A stretch of 64,000 nt of DNA from assembly GCF_000974425.1 (NCBI RefSeq), contig NZ_CP010429.1, positions 6,682,001 through 6,746,000 on the forward strand, read 5' to 3'. This stretch comes from Spirosoma radiotolerans (lineage in GTDB: Bacteria; Bacteroidota; Bacteroidia; Cytophagales; Spirosomataceae). Each line of letters opens with the position of its first letter. Positions within the stretch are counted from its first letter, which is position 1. The position numbers and the translations under genes were made by a program. The notes beneath the pieces are model-generated. The model was not told the origin of the DNA. It made no database searches and worked only from the letters and a program-made list of their open reading frames with translations. Shown piece by piece: positions 43,302 to 51,985 of the stretch.

Positions 43302-43339
43302 AAATAAAAAAGGACAAAACCGGGTCGGCTTTGTCCTTT
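43302..43339 (-). terminator. Intrinsic terminator of the TPR protein gene
   Basis: On the minus strand, AAAGGACAAA (43339-43330) pairs with TTTGTCCTTT (43318-43309), with two further inner pairs and one mismatch, followed by TTTTATTTTTATC. It lies 25 bases after the TPR gene stop and would separate that gene from ribH. Confidence 0.85.
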
Positions 43340-43364
43340 GCTGTATTGAGTTGTTCAAGTACGC

Positions 43365-44060
43365 TTATGACTCACCGACCGCTGCTTCAAGCACGGATTT
43401 GTACTTCTTCGCATTCCCTACTTCGGCGGATTGGCTGTACTTTTCAATAATTTCGTTGTAGGTCTCGATGGCTTTGTCGTTCTGTTTGGCCTGTTCGTAA
43501 GCAACCGCTAACTTCATCAGATAGCCGGGCGTGAAAAATTTATTCGATTTATAATCAGCCGCTTTACGGTAATAATCGGCTGCTTCATCAAAGCTTTTCT
43601 TTTCCATATAGGCATCGCCAATGAGTGCATAAGCGCGGCCCTGAACCAGCAGGTCCGATGAGCTAAAGCTTTTCAGGTGATCGATGGCTTCGTCGTATTT
43701 GCCTTCTTTCAGCAGGCCAACACCCGCATAAAATTCGGCCAGATTGCCACTCGGAGTTGCCCCATAGTTGTCAGCAACGGCCAGCAGGCCAGGGCTTTTG
43801 CCATCGCCATTGAGCGATTTCTTCAACGAATCGGCTTCCAATTGGTAAACCGACGGGAACATTTCTACTTGAGCTGTTTCGTCCTGCGTACTTACGTAGT
43901 ACCGATAGCCAAAAAAGCCGACTACGAGCAGAACGATGCCACCGAGAATACCCAGAACAATATTTTTGTTCTGTTGGAAATAATCACCAACGTCTTCTAA
44001 TCTTCCTTCTAATGCGTCCGGGTCTTCTAAAAAGTCCAGGCCTGGATTCTTCTTGCTCAT
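43365..44060 (-). CDS. Membrane-anchored tetratricopeptide repeat protein (YfgM-like)
   Basis: This 231-residue protein has a short cytoplasmic N-terminus with acidic residues and one transmembrane helix (about 33-55, IVLGILGGIVLLVVGFFGYRYY). A periplasmic part follows with TPR-like helix pairs (about 95-220, e.g. GLLKEGKYDEAIDHLKSF and EKKSFDEAADYYRKAADY). The topology matches YfgM-type ancillary proteins of the Sec translocon, but the precise partner is not visible. It is followed by a terminator and then ribH. Confidence 0.82.
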   Translation of the reverse strand: MSKKNPGLDFLEDPDALEGRLEDVGDYFQQNKNIVLGILGGIVLLVVGFFGYRYYVSTQDETAQVEMFPSVYQLEADSLKKSLNGDGKSPGLLAVADNYGATPSGNLAEFYAGVGLLKEGKYDEAIDHLKSFSSSDLLVQGRAYALIGDAYMEKKSFDEAADYYRKAADYKSNKFFTPGYLMKLAVAYEQAKQNDKAIETYNEIIEKYSQSAEVGNAKKYKSVLEAAVGES

Positions 44061-44079
44061 GCTTTTGCAATTTGGAGTG

Positions 44080-44110
44080 CAAAATTAGGAATATTTACAA
44101 TCACGGAAAA
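44080..44110 (-). promoter_or_regulatory. Possible promoter of the TPR protein gene
   Basis: TAATTTTG (44087-44080, minus strand) matches TAnnTTTG and is followed by C. A weak TTTT at 44110-44107 lies 19 bases upstream. The start codon is only 20 bases downstream. Confidence 0.4.
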
Positions 44111-44139
44111 GGGTATGCCTCAAAAGTTTACGATTCATT

Positions 44140-44370
44140 TTATTCCTGCAGCGTCATATCACGTACGGCCAGCACTTCCGACGATCGGACGGGCCTAATC
44201 TGATGCGCTAACAGTGTTTCAATTGCGATAGCTTCGCCGGTCAATGTGACAAATTCGACTTCAAAGGCCTGCCCCTCATTATAGACCGTTAAAATTGTGC
44301 CAACATCACCAGATTTCAGGCGGCCGTCGGCGATATCGTCCTGTAAGACAACTAAATCAAACTCATTCAT
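44140..44370 (-). CDS. DUF4926 domain-containing small protein
   Basis: This 76-residue protein has the pattern of the DUF4926 family: FDLVVLQDDIADGRLKSGDVGTI (given as FDLVVLQDD and GRLKSGDVGTI) followed by YNEGQAFEVEFVTLTGEAIA. It is a compact beta-rich protein with no signal peptide; homologues are often found near toxin-antitoxin or housekeeping genes and have no firm function. It is divergent from the thiamin-receptor transcription unit, with the start codons 253 bases apart. No toxin or antitoxin partner is visible. Confidence 0.8.
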   Translation of the reverse strand: MNEFDLVVLQDDIADGRLKSGDVGTILTVYNEGQAFEVEFVTLTGEAIAIETLLAHQIRPVRSSEVLAVRDMTLQE

Positions 44371-44416
44371 ACGTCAATACACTGGTTCGAAAACAAAAAC
44401 GACTGATAACGAAATC

Positions 44417-44444
44417 TTGTTTTGTTAAAATTAAGTTAACTTTG
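44417..44444 (+). promoter_or_regulatory. Promoter of the TPP riboswitch and TonB receptor
   Basis: TTG (44417-44419), 17 bases, then TAACTTTG (44437-44444) followed by C is an exact Bacteroidota-type element. Transcription would start near 44451, immediately before the riboswitch aptamer, which supports the call. Confidence 0.72.
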
Positions 44445-44451
44445 CCCCGCT

Positions 44452-44541
44452 AATCTTCTAAGGGGTGCCCTAACCTAACGGGCTGAGATTATACCCATTG
44501 AACCTGCGCGGGTAATGCCGCGAAGGGAAATGAATTCACAG
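44452..44541 (+). ncRNA. TPP riboswitch (THI element) aptamer
   Basis: The conserved THI blocks appear in order: AGGGGTGCCC (44461-44470), GGGCTGAGATTATACCC (44480-44496), TTGAACCTG (44498-44506), GGTAATGCCGCG (44511-44522) and AAGGGAA (44523-44529). Thiamin pyrophosphate binding normally switches off the downstream gene. It lies 95 bases ahead of a TonB-dependent receptor gene, which identifies that receptor as thiamin-related. Confidence 0.95.
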
Positions 44542-44571
44542 ATTGTGTCTGTGAGTGTTCGCAAAAATCAT

Positions 44572-44618
44572 ACCTAACTAAAGGTAGGTTTGGCCCCTTG
44601 CCTACCGTCAAGCTTTTT
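44572..44618 (+). promoter_or_regulatory. Likely expression platform of the TPP riboswitch
   Basis: GGTAGG (44583-44588) can pair with CCTACC (44601-44606), followed seven bases later by a run of six T: a weak terminator just ahead of the start codon at 44624. ACCTA (44572-44576) can instead pair with TAGGT (44585-44589), using the same bases. The two folds exclude each other, as expected for a switch; sequestration of the start region is an alternative. Confidence 0.55.
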
Positions 44619-44623
44619 TCGTT

Positions 44624-47005
44624 ATGAAAAAACCGACGGTTTACATTCATTTTTTTGTAGCCCTGTTGTGGCTATCGACCTTGCCCGCCTGGGCACAACA
44701 CACTCTTTCTGGCAAAGTCAGCGATGCCGATGGTGGTCCATTACCGGGTGCCGCCGTCACAGTTGAAGGTACTTATAAAGGCACCTTTACCGATGTTAAC
44801 GGCGCGTTTTACCTCACTAACCTGAAGCCTACAGCCGTCTCAGTACAGGTTTCCATGCTGGGTTACGAAACGCAACGACAGACGGTTGATCCATCTAAAA
44901 ACGATGTGCTTTCGATAAAATTATCAAAAACCGCCGTAGCCGTCGATGAGGTTGTGGTGAGTGCTACCCGAGCCAATCAGAAATCGGCCATCGCTTATAC
45001 AGACGTGACGCGTCGGGAGTTGAATAAACTTAACCTGGGCCAGGATATTCCTCAACTGCTAAACTTCACGCCCTCCATCGTCACCACCTCCGATGCCGGA
45101 GCGGGCGTTGGCTATACTGGAATCCGTATTCGCGGGTCCGATGCGACGCGGGTTAATGTGACGCTCAATGGTATTCCTTATAACGATGCCGAATCGCAGG
45201 GGACGTTTTTTGTCAATATGCCGGATTTCGCTTCCTCCGTCAGTTCGGTTCAGATTCAGCGGGGCGTCGGTACATCAACCAATGGCGCTGGGGCATTTGG
45301 GGCCTCGGTTAATATTCAAACCAACAAGCTCGAAGAGAAGCCCTATGCCGAGGTAAACTTGTCGGGTGGTTCATTCGGGACGCGCAAAGTGAATGTACTG
45401 GCGGGAACGGGTCTGCTAAACAACCATTTTGTGTTGGATGCCCGCCTATCGAAAATTTATTCTGACGGTTATATCGACCGGGCCTTCTCCGACCTGAAGT
45501 CATTTTATCTCTCGGGCGGCTACTACACCAAAAAGAGTTTCTTTCGGTTGAATGTGTTTTCAGGGCAGGAAAAAACCTACCAGGCCTGGAACGGTGTGCC
45601 AGAGGAGTTTCTGAAAACCAACCGAACGTATAATTCTTTTACGTACGACAACCAGACGGACAATTATCAACAGGATAACTATCAGCTGATTAGCTCGCAT
45701 GAGCTTAGCAAAAACTGGCGGGCTAACCTGTCGTTCTTCTACACGAAAGGGAAGGGCTATTATGAGGAATATCGAACGGCGGATAAATTCAGTAACTACG
45801 GCCTGCCTGATGTCGTTATCGGCGATTCGACCATTCGTCAGACGGATTTGATCCGCCGGTTGTGGCTGGACAACGATTTCTATGGTGGCGTTTTTTCGTT
45901 CGATTACAACAGCTTCGGTAAACTGACAGCTAACATTGGGGGTGGCTGGAATCAGTACAAGGGCATACACTATGGCGAGATTATCTGGTCGCGGGTGGCC
46001 GGCAATACGAATATTCGTGACCGGTATTATCAGGACGACGCGACCAAACGAGATTTTAACCTGTACGCAAAAGCATTCTACCAGTTTACGCCAAAACTCA
46101 ATGCCTTTGTCGATGCGCAGATTCGTACCATCGATTACTCTTTTTTAGGGTTCAACAGTCAATTGCAAAACGTTCAGCAGGATGCCAAACTGACGTTTTT
46201 CAATCCAAAAGCTGGTTTTACATACACCATCAACGACCGTAGTACCGTCTATGCATCGGTGGGCGTAGGTCAGCGCGAGCCCAATCGAAACGATTACACA
46301 CAATCAACACCTGAAAGCCGCCCAAAAGCAGAGAAATTGGTCGATTATGAAGCGGGGTATAAGGTCCAGAATGAGAATCTGGCGTTTACGGCCAATGCTT
46401 ATTTCATGAACTACACGAATCAGTTGGTCTTGTCAGGTCAGTTAAATGACGTGGGTGCGTACAACCGGGTCAACATTCCGTCGAGTTACCGGGCCGGTGT
46501 TGAACTGGAAGCTGGGGTGCGGTTAGCTAAGCAACTTCGCTGGAATGTCAACGCGACCTTCAGCCGCAACCGGGTTAAAAACTTCACGGAGTATCTGGAT
46601 AACTTCGATAACGGCCAGCAGGAAAGTCGAAAGTATGGCCAGACAGACATCTCGTTTTCGCCGAATGTAATTGCCGGATCGCAGTTATTGTTCACGCCCG
46701 CCAAAGGGCTGGAACTGGGCCTTCTATCGAAGTATGTGGGCAAACAATACCTGGATAATACCTCGAACGAAAATCGCAAGTTGAATTCCTATTTCACCAA
46801 CGACATTCGTCTGATTTACACCCTAAAGACCAAATTCGCTCAGGAAATTGCGTTTACGTTGTTGTTTAATAATGTGCTCAATGAATTGTATGAGTCCAAC
46901 GGCTACACCTACGCTTACATTTCAGAAGGCAAAGTGACCGCCGACAACGGGTATTATCCGCAAGCCGGACGGAATTTTCTGGCGGGCGTGAGGATTCGTT
47001 TCTAA
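44624..47005 (+). CDS. TonB-dependent receptor, probably for thiamin or a precursor
   Basis: This 793-residue outer-membrane transporter has a signal peptide (ending PAWAQ, residue 25). Next come a carboxypeptidase-like domain (LSGKVSDADGGPLPGAAVTVEG, in parts LSGKVSDADGG, LPGAAVTVEG, about 28-49), a TonB-dependent plug (VDEVVVSATRA near 109; GIRIRGSDATRVNVTLNGIP, about 165-184) and a barrel ending GRNFLAGVRIRF. The terminal Phe is typical of outer-membrane proteins. Its leader carries a TPP riboswitch, so thiamin pyrophosphate controls its synthesis. Receptors under THI elements in Bacteroidota are thought to import thiamin. No thiamin synthesis genes are adjacent. Confidence 0.92.
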   Translation: MKKPTVYIHFFVALLWLSTLPAWAQHTLSGKVSDADGGPLPGAAVTVEGTYKGTFTDVNGAFYLTNLKPTAVSVQVSMLGYETQRQTVDPSKNDVLSIKLSKTAVAVDEVVVSATRANQKSAIAYTDVTRRELNKLNLGQDIPQLLNFTPSIVTTSDAGAGVGYTGIRIRGSDATRVNVTLNGIPYNDAESQGTFFVNMPDFASSVSSVQIQRGVGTSTNGAGAFGASVNIQTNKLEEKPYAEVNLSGGSFGTRKVNVLAGTGLLNNHFVLDARLSKIYSDGYIDRAFSDLKSFYLSGGYYTKKSFFRLNVFSGQEKTYQAWNGVPEEFLKTNRTYNSFTYDNQTDNYQQDNYQLISSHELSKNWRANLSFFYTKGKGYYEEYRTADKFSNYGLPDVVIGDSTIRQTDLIRRLWLDNDFYGGVFSFDYNSFGKLTANIGGGWNQYKGIHYGEIIWSRVAGNTNIRDRYYQDDATKRDFNLYAKAFYQFTPKLNAFVDAQIRTIDYSFLGFNSQLQNVQQDAKLTFFNPKAGFTYTINDRSTVYASVGVGQREPNRNDYTQSTPESRPKAEKLVDYEAGYKVQNENLAFTANAYFMNYTNQLVLSGQLNDVGAYNRVNIPSSYRAGVELEAGVRLAKQLRWNVNATFSRNRVKNFTEYLDNFDNGQQESRKYGQTDISFSPNVIAGSQLLFTPAKGLELGLLSKYVGKQYLDNTSNENRKLNSYFTNDIRLIYTLKTKFAQEIAFTLLFNNVLNELYESNGYTYAYISEGKVTADNGYYPQAGRNFLAGVRIRF

Positions 47006-47010
47006 ACCGG

Positions 47011-47052
47011 TTTTCTGATGGCGCGAAGCCAGAGCCTCGCGCCATCAGAAAA
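47011..47052. terminator. Hairpin terminator between convergent genes
   Basis: The 16-base perfect arms 47011-47026 and 47037-47052 end in TTTT/AAAA, so it can act on both strands. It lies between the TonB receptor and the cystathionine synthase gene. Confidence 0.8.
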
Positions 47053-47099
47053 TCAGAAAAAATCACATAAATCCTGTCGGGCCGCCGATGCGGTTCAGA

Positions 47100-48239
47100 T
47101 TACCCAATAGCCCGCTCCAGATCCTGAAGCAAGTCCTCCACATCTTCAATCCCGACGCTGAGCCGGATGAGCGTGTCTTTGAGGCCATTTTTGATCCGTT
47201 CTTCTTTTGGAATGCTGGCGTGCGTCATGCTGGCCGGGTGCGTACACAATGACTCAACGCCACCGAGGGATTCACCCAGCGAGAACACCTTAAAACTTTC
47301 CATCACCCGAACAGCTTCGGGCATCGAATCGCCTTTCAGCTCGAACGAAAGCATGCCACCGAAGCCGCGCATTTGCTGCTTCGCCAGCTCATGGCCGGGA
47401 TGCGACACGAGGCCCGGATAATAAACCTGGCTCACCTTAGGGTGTTGTTGTAGATACTCCGCTACTTTCTGGGCGTTTTCGCAGTGCCGCTGCATCCTGA
47501 TGTGCAGGGTTTTAATGCCGCGTAACACCAGAAAACAATCCTGCGGACCAGGCACGGCTCCGCACGCATTTTGAATAAATGCTAATCGCTGGGCCGTTTC
47601 ATCGTCGTTCAGGACAATGGCGCCCATGACCGTATCGGAGTGACCACCGAGGTATTTGGTCACTGAATGCATCACCATGTCGGCGCCTAAATCGAGCGGA
47701 TTTTGCAGATAAGGCGACGCGAAGGTATTGTCAACAACAAGCTGAATACCATGCTGTTTAGTGATGGACGCAATGGCGGTAATGTCTACCAGGCGCAGCA
47801 AGGGGTTCGTGGGCGTTTCAATCCAGACCATTTTCGTAGCCGGTGTGATCAGTGCGTCCAGATTCGCAGCATTCGACAAATCAACGAACGTGAATTTGAG
47901 CCCGAACTCCTGATAAACCCGCACCATGATCCGGTACGTGCCGCCGTAGAGATCGTTGCTGGCTATGATCTCGTCGCCGGGTTTAAATAGCTTCAAAATC
48001 GCGTCGGTTGCGCCCAGGCCCGACGAGTAGCAGATTCCATGCTTACCGTTTTCGAGGGCAGCGAGGTTATTTTGCAGCACCGTCCGGGTGGGGTTCTGGG
48101 TACGAGCGTATTCGTATCCTTTGTGCTTTCCCGGCGATTCCTGAACGTAGGTCGATGTTTGATAAATAGGCGTCATGATGGCGCCCGTTGTGGGGTCCGG
48201 CTCAATACCGGCATGGATGGCTTTGGTTCCGAATTTCAT
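47100..48239 (-). CDS. Cystathionine gamma-synthase/lyase family PLP enzyme
   Basis: This 379-residue enzyme of the Cys/Met-metabolism PLP family starts at the ATG at 48239; a TTG two codons upstream is unlikely. Landmarks are the cofactor region YARTQNPTR (46-54 or so), SSGLGATDAILKLF (substrate loop), the Schiff-base lysine in HSVTKYLGGHSD near 200 and the C-terminal SLGGVESLCTHPASMTH. The family includes synthases (methionine synthesis) and lyases (transsulfuration to cysteine), which cannot be separated by sequence here. No other sulfur genes are adjacent. Confidence 0.9.
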   Translation of the reverse strand: MKFGTKAIHAGIEPDPTTGAIMTPIYQTSTYVQESPGKHKGYEYARTQNPTRTVLQNNLAALENGKHGICYSSGLGATDAILKLFKPGDEIIASNDLYGGTYRIMVRVYQEFGLKFTFVDLSNAANLDALITPATKMVWIETPTNPLLRLVDITAIASITKQHGIQLVVDNTFASPYLQNPLDLGADMVMHSVTKYLGGHSDTVMGAIVLNDDETAQRLAFIQNACGAVPGPQDCFLVLRGIKTLHIRMQRHCENAQKVAEYLQQHPKVSQVYYPGLVSHPGHELAKQQMRGFGGMLSFELKGDSMPEAVRVMESFKVFSLGESLGGVESLCTHPASMTHASIPKEERIKNGLKDTLIRLSVGIEDVEDLLQDLERAIG

Positions 48240-48326
48240 ACTCAAATGTAACGAAGATTATCACGCTGCGTGGTACGTTGTCGCGACAAGTCAAACCACA
48301 AGCACCTTTTACCCGTTTGATAGAAT

Positions 48327-48998
48327 GTGAAGTTCGCCATTCCTAAATCGCTTACCGGTCCGGCCCTCGCGGGTCTTGCTTTATCGGTAACACCTATCGT
48401 TTTTACATCTCTGCTGACCTACTATGCGGTAGTTCATGAGGCTACTATTGCCAGCTTTACAGCCTGGCAATGGGCGATCATCACCGTTGTTTGTTCCATT
48501 ACCTCCGCCGGCCTTACTCCGCCAACCATGCTAGCGCTAATTTTCGGCTATTTTCTGGGCTGGAATGCGGTATTGCCCCTTTTTGTCATCAATTTTGGTG
48601 GTATTCTGTTCATAAACCTGCTGGTTCGCTGGCTCGATCACGACCGATTCCTGGCTTTCCTGAGCCGAAATCCTAAAGCACAATCGGTGCTGGACCGTAT
48701 TTTGAACAATGAACTGGAGGTTATCTTTTTCGCCAAGCTATCGCCCATTCTCCCGTTCGGCCTGACTAATTTGCTCTTTGCGCTGTCGGGGGCGAAGCTG
48801 AAAAATATTATACTGGGTGGTTTTCTAGGCATGACACCCCGTACATTAATTGCGATTTGGTCTGGCCATGAGGCCCGCGAAATCAAAGCGTTATTGGAAA
48901 ACCCAAATCAAAGCTCTTGGACCCAAATCGTTATCATTGGCTTAATCGTCGTCTCTATTGCCGGACTTTGGCAGGTTATCCAACGGTCGCTCAAGTAG
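48327..48998 (+). CDS. TVP38/TMEM64 (VTT domain) family membrane protein
   Basis: This 223-residue inner-membrane protein starts at a GTG. About six hydrophobic segments are visible (for example LALSVTPIVFTSLLTYYAVV, AIITVVCSITSA, LIFGYFLGW). The VTT/DedA-like core has FFAKLSPILPFGLTNLLFALSGA (in parts FFAKLSPILPFG and LTNLLFALSG, about 133-155) and GFLGMTPRTLIAIWSG. The family is tied to lipid scrambling or membrane homeostasis. It is a single gene divergent from the PLP enzyme; the 87-base gap has no clear promoter match. Confidence 0.85.
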   Translation: MKFAIPKSLTGPALAGLALSVTPIVFTSLLTYYAVVHEATIASFTAWQWAIITVVCSITSAGLTPPTMLALIFGYFLGWNAVLPLFVINFGGILFINLLVRWLDHDRFLAFLSRNPKAQSVLDRILNNELEVIFFAKLSPILPFGLTNLLFALSGAKLKNIILGGFLGMTPRTLIAIWSGHEAREIKALLENPNQSSWTQIVIIGLIVVSIAGLWQVIQRSLK

Positions 48999-49028
48999 CA
49001 GAATAATTGTAAACCGGTTAGGTGCCAA

Positions 49029-49829
49029 TCAAAGTTGTTCGACCATTAACTCAATCAACCGGTTGTGCCCCGTTTTTAACACGGTCAACTCATAATGTCG
49101 AAGTTGCCTGGTTAGCGGTAAAATATAGAATCCGGGAACAATCCGGTCAAAGGCACCGGTGAAAAAACGAACCCTTGTTGACTGTTCATTCAGAAGCTTA
49201 GCGACTAATTTCATGTTTGAATGAATCTGGCGGAACTGAGTCCAGCTTTCGTAGACCAGCTTTCGTTGCTCGGGCGTAGCCAGGGCGGTTTCAGCGAACC
49301 GCATGACGGTCCGGTTGAGCAAACCCAACGTAGTAAGGGCATGACCCAACGTGGTGAGCATAGATAAATGGCGTAACGTGTACTGAAAGAGCCAGCGCCC
49401 CGGCCGGGAATCTGTTGCCAGCCAATACCAGCGATTGAGGGTGATACCATCCGGCGCAATCAGCACGAGCTGGTCAAGCCGATCCGCAAAAGCTTCGGCG
49501 GTTGCCAGTGCAAACCGACCGCCCAAACTAAACCCCATTAGTGAAAACCGGTCGATAGCCTGCGCCTGTAAAAAATGGTCGATTAACTGACTCCAGTTGG
49601 TTTTGGTTAACGGACCTGTTCCCGTATATCGGCTGCTCCCATGGAAAAACAGATTAATCGAATACACCGTGAAGCGGTCACTCATAGCCATTTCGACAGG
49701 ACTAAACGCCGTATGGTTCTGACCAAAACCGTGAAACGCCAGCAAAACGGCCGGGCCGTTACCAGCCTTGCGGTAGGTAATTTGGCTATCTTCAAACAAA
49801 AATTCGTCGACCTTGTCGGATTTGTCCAT
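49029..49829 (-). CDS. Alpha/beta hydrolase
   Basis: This 266-residue cytoplasmic hydrolase has an oxyanion strand AFHGFGQNH (31-39), nucleophile Ser101 in MGFSLGGR, Asp in FTGAFDRIVPG near 220 and His in TGHNRLI near 255. The inserted lid (about 125-190) is hydrophobic and Trp/Tyr-rich, suggesting an ester or lipid-like substrate. It is divergent from the MaoC-like gene with 71 bases between start codons. The true substrate is unknown. Confidence 0.83.
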   Translation of the reverse strand: MDKSDKVDEFLFEDSQITYRKAGNGPAVLLAFHGFGQNHTAFSPVEMAMSDRFTVYSINLFFHGSSRYTGTGPLTKTNWSQLIDHFLQAQAIDRFSLMGFSLGGRFALATAEAFADRLDQLVLIAPDGITLNRWYWLATDSRPGRWLFQYTLRHLSMLTTLGHALTTLGLLNRTVMRFAETALATPEQRKLVYESWTQFRQIHSNMKLVAKLLNEQSTRVRFFTGAFDRIVPGFYILPLTRQLRHYELTVLKTGHNRLIELMVEQL

Positions 49830-49900
49830 ACACGACTAATTAAGTATGAAGGCTATTGACTAACTCCTGTCGGTTGTTCTTATTCATCACAAAACGCTCT

Positions 49901-50359
49901 ATGGCCATCACCTTTACCAATTTATCACATTTTGCGGCTCATGCCGGGCAATCGCTCGGCGAGACAGACTACCTGACCATTACACAGGAAATGGTCAATC
50001 TCTTTGCCGAAGCCACCGGTGATCATCAGTGGATACATACCGATCAGGACCGCGCTATGCGTGAATCCCCGTATAAATCGACCATTGCCCATGGGTTTCT
50101 GACACTTTCACTGGCCCCCAAATTACTAGCTGAACTTTACCGGGTTGAGTCGGTGAAGATGGGCATTAACTATGGTGCAAACAAAATACGCTTCACAAAT
50201 GCCGTTCCGGTGGGCAGCCGTTTACGAATGGCTGCCCAACTGCAGCAGGTTGAATCTCAACCTGCCGGTGTGCGCGCCACCATCAGGTGCACATTTTACC
50301 TGAAAGATGTAGATAAACCGGCCTGCATCGCTGAATTAGTCATACTTTTATTAGACTAG
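49901..50359 (+). CDS. MaoC family (R)-specific enoyl-CoA hydratase-like protein
   Basis: This 152-residue hot-dog-fold protein starts at the ATG at 49901; a longer frame from 49856 adds only poorly conserved residues. The catalytic pair is in ATGDHQWIHTD (Asp41, His46), followed by SPYKSTIAHGFLTLSL, the typical (R)-hydratase region. It likely hydrates trans-2-enoyl-CoA in the cytoplasm. It is followed by its own terminator and then by an acyl-CoA dehydrogenase gene, which fits fatty-acyl metabolism. Confidence 0.9.
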   Translation: MAITFTNLSHFAAHAGQSLGETDYLTITQEMVNLFAEATGDHQWIHTDQDRAMRESPYKSTIAHGFLTLSLAPKLLAELYRVESVKMGINYGANKIRFTNAVPVGSRLRMAAQLQQVESQPAGVRATIRCTFYLKDVDKPACIAELVILLLD

Positions 50360-50396
50360 GCAGGTAGTATGCGTGCATACTACCTGCCTATTTTTT
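50357..50396 (+). terminator. Intrinsic terminator of the maoC-like gene
   Basis: TAGGCAGGTAGTATGC (50357-50372) and its exact complement (50375-50390) are followed by TTTTTT. The stem begins in the stop codon of the gene. The rest of the gap to 50642 holds nothing recognisable. Confidence 0.92.
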
Positions 50397-50642
50397 CTTA
50401 CTTTTACACTAATCAATCGAACACAGTGTTTAGGAATTACAACGGGTATTGATCCTTTTCGGGTCTTAAGTGCACAGACTGAAACCTTTGACAAAGCCGG
50501 AATCTTTAGTCTCTTAATTATCAAAGTTATCAGCTTTGTAAAAGTAACTTTAATGCTGCGTCAACTACACCCTTTGAAATATAAACACTCGTATTCCATT
50601 CACTTCTCAACAAACGATTAACGGTAATTAAACGCAATTCAG

Positions 50643-51812
50643 ATGGCAACGGCAACGCTGGACTTACAGGGATTGAATTTTAATTTGTCGGAGGAGCATC
50701 TTGCTGTTCAGGAAGCGGCCCGCGACTTTGCCCAAAATGAGTTGTTGCCCGGCATTGTCGAGCGCGACAACGAAGCTCGGTTTCCGGCTCAACAAGTTAA
50801 ACGCATGGGTGAACTCGGCTTCTTAGGCATGATGGTATCACCCGATTATGGTGGGGGCGGTATGGACACCGTTTCGTATGTACTGGCGATGGAAGAGATT
50901 TCTAAAATCGATGCCTCAGCTTCCGTTGTCATGTCGGTCAATAACTCGCTGGTCTGTTTCGGTCTGGAAGCATACGGTACAGAAGAGCAAAAGCGCACCT
51001 ACTTAACCCGGCTTGCTACCGGCGAAACCCTGGGGGCGTTTTGCTTATCGGAGCCCGAAGCGGGTTCAGACGCTACCTCCCAGGCGACCACTGCTGAGGA
51101 TAAAGGGGACTACTACTTAGTAAACGGGACCAAAAACTGGATTACAAACGGTAATTCATCGGGTATTTGCCTGGTTATTGCGCAAACAGACCGGGAGAAA
51201 AAACACCGGGGAATCAACTGCCTGATTATCGAGAAAGGAACGCCTGGTTTCGTGGTCGGTAAGAAAGAAGACAAAATGGGCATCCGGGCTTCAGATACGC
51301 ATTCGCTCTTGTTTACGGATGTTCATGTACCCAAAGCAAACCGGATTGGCGATGACGGTTTTGGTTTTAAGTTTGCCATGTCAACCCTTAATGGGGGGCG
51401 CATTGGCATAGCCGCTCAAGCGTTGGGCATTGCGGCCGGAGCCTATGAACTGGCGCTGAAATATAGTCAGGAACGGAAAGCCTTTGGAAAGCAAATTTTT
51501 GACCATCAGGCGATTCAGTTCAAGCTGGCCGAAATGGCTACTAAAATTGAAGCGGCTCGCCTGCTGGTTTACAAAGCAGCCCGCCTGAAAGATGAGCATA
51601 AAGACTATGTACAGGCTGCGGCTATGGCCAAGTTATTTGCCTCGGATGTTGCTATGTGGGCCACAACCGAAGCCGTACAGATTCATGGCGGCTACGGTTA
51701 TGTGAAAGAATTTCACGTCGAACGGTTAATGCGTGATGCGAAAATTACTCAGATTTATGAAGGTACATCCGAAATACAAAAATTAGTTATAGCCCGAGAG
51801 CTGGTGCGCTGA
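50643..51812 (+). CDS. Acyl-CoA dehydrogenase
   Basis: This 389-residue flavoenzyme oxidises saturated acyl-CoA to trans-2-enoyl-CoA. It has AFCLSEPEAGSDA (about 135-147), the FAD/ETF signature region NGTKNWITNG (about 163-172), and the C-terminal catalytic glutamate motif RDAKITQIYEGTSEIQ with Glu near 371. Length and motif order match short-chain/butyryl-CoA-type members (bcd/acad). It is preceded by a terminator, so it is transcribed separately from the MaoC-like gene. Electron-transfer flavoprotein genes are not nearby. Confidence 0.95.
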   Translation: MATATLDLQGLNFNLSEEHLAVQEAARDFAQNELLPGIVERDNEARFPAQQVKRMGELGFLGMMVSPDYGGGGMDTVSYVLAMEEISKIDASASVVMSVNNSLVCFGLEAYGTEEQKRTYLTRLATGETLGAFCLSEPEAGSDATSQATTAEDKGDYYLVNGTKNWITNGNSSGICLVIAQTDREKKHRGINCLIIEKGTPGFVVGKKEDKMGIRASDTHSLLFTDVHVPKANRIGDDGFGFKFAMSTLNGGRIGIAAQALGIAAGAYELALKYSQERKAFGKQIFDHQAIQFKLAEMATKIEAARLLVYKAARLKDEHKDYVQAAAMAKLFASDVAMWATTEAVQIHGGYGYVKEFHVERLMRDAKITQIYEGTSEIQKLVIARELVR

Positions 51813-51889
51813 CCCTTTTCTTGGTAAAATAGAATTTTTCTAAAGGTGTAGTGCGTGTTCGATGCGAATACGCACTATTTTTTTTATTA

Positions 51890-51943
51890 TTTGGAAACTT
51901 TTATACTTGTATTAGTTTTGTACAAATTATTAGTTTTGTGCAA
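51890..51943 (+). promoter_or_regulatory. Promoter and direct repeats ahead of the AraC-family gene
   Basis: TTTG (51890-51893), 19 bases and TAGTTTTG (51913-51920) fit the Bacteroidota promoter. TATTAGTTTTGTACAA (51910-51925) is repeated almost exactly as TATTAGTTTTGTGCAA (51928-51943), 18 bases apart. The repeats overlap the -7 element and the expected start site, suggesting either tandem promoters or an autoregulatory binding site. Confidence 0.6.
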
Positions 51944-51985
51944 CTTTACGCACGAACACAATCTGGGGATACACACCTTTCGGCT

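Noticed and set aside
44140..44370. DUF4926 protein as half of a toxin-antitoxin pair
   Set aside because: No partner gene within 250 bases on either side on the same strand; the neighbours are a TPR protein and the thiamin receptor unit.
50373..50621. 82-codon plus-strand frame after the maoC-like gene
   Set aside because: It starts inside the terminator hairpin, and its composition is that of AT-rich non-coding DNA.
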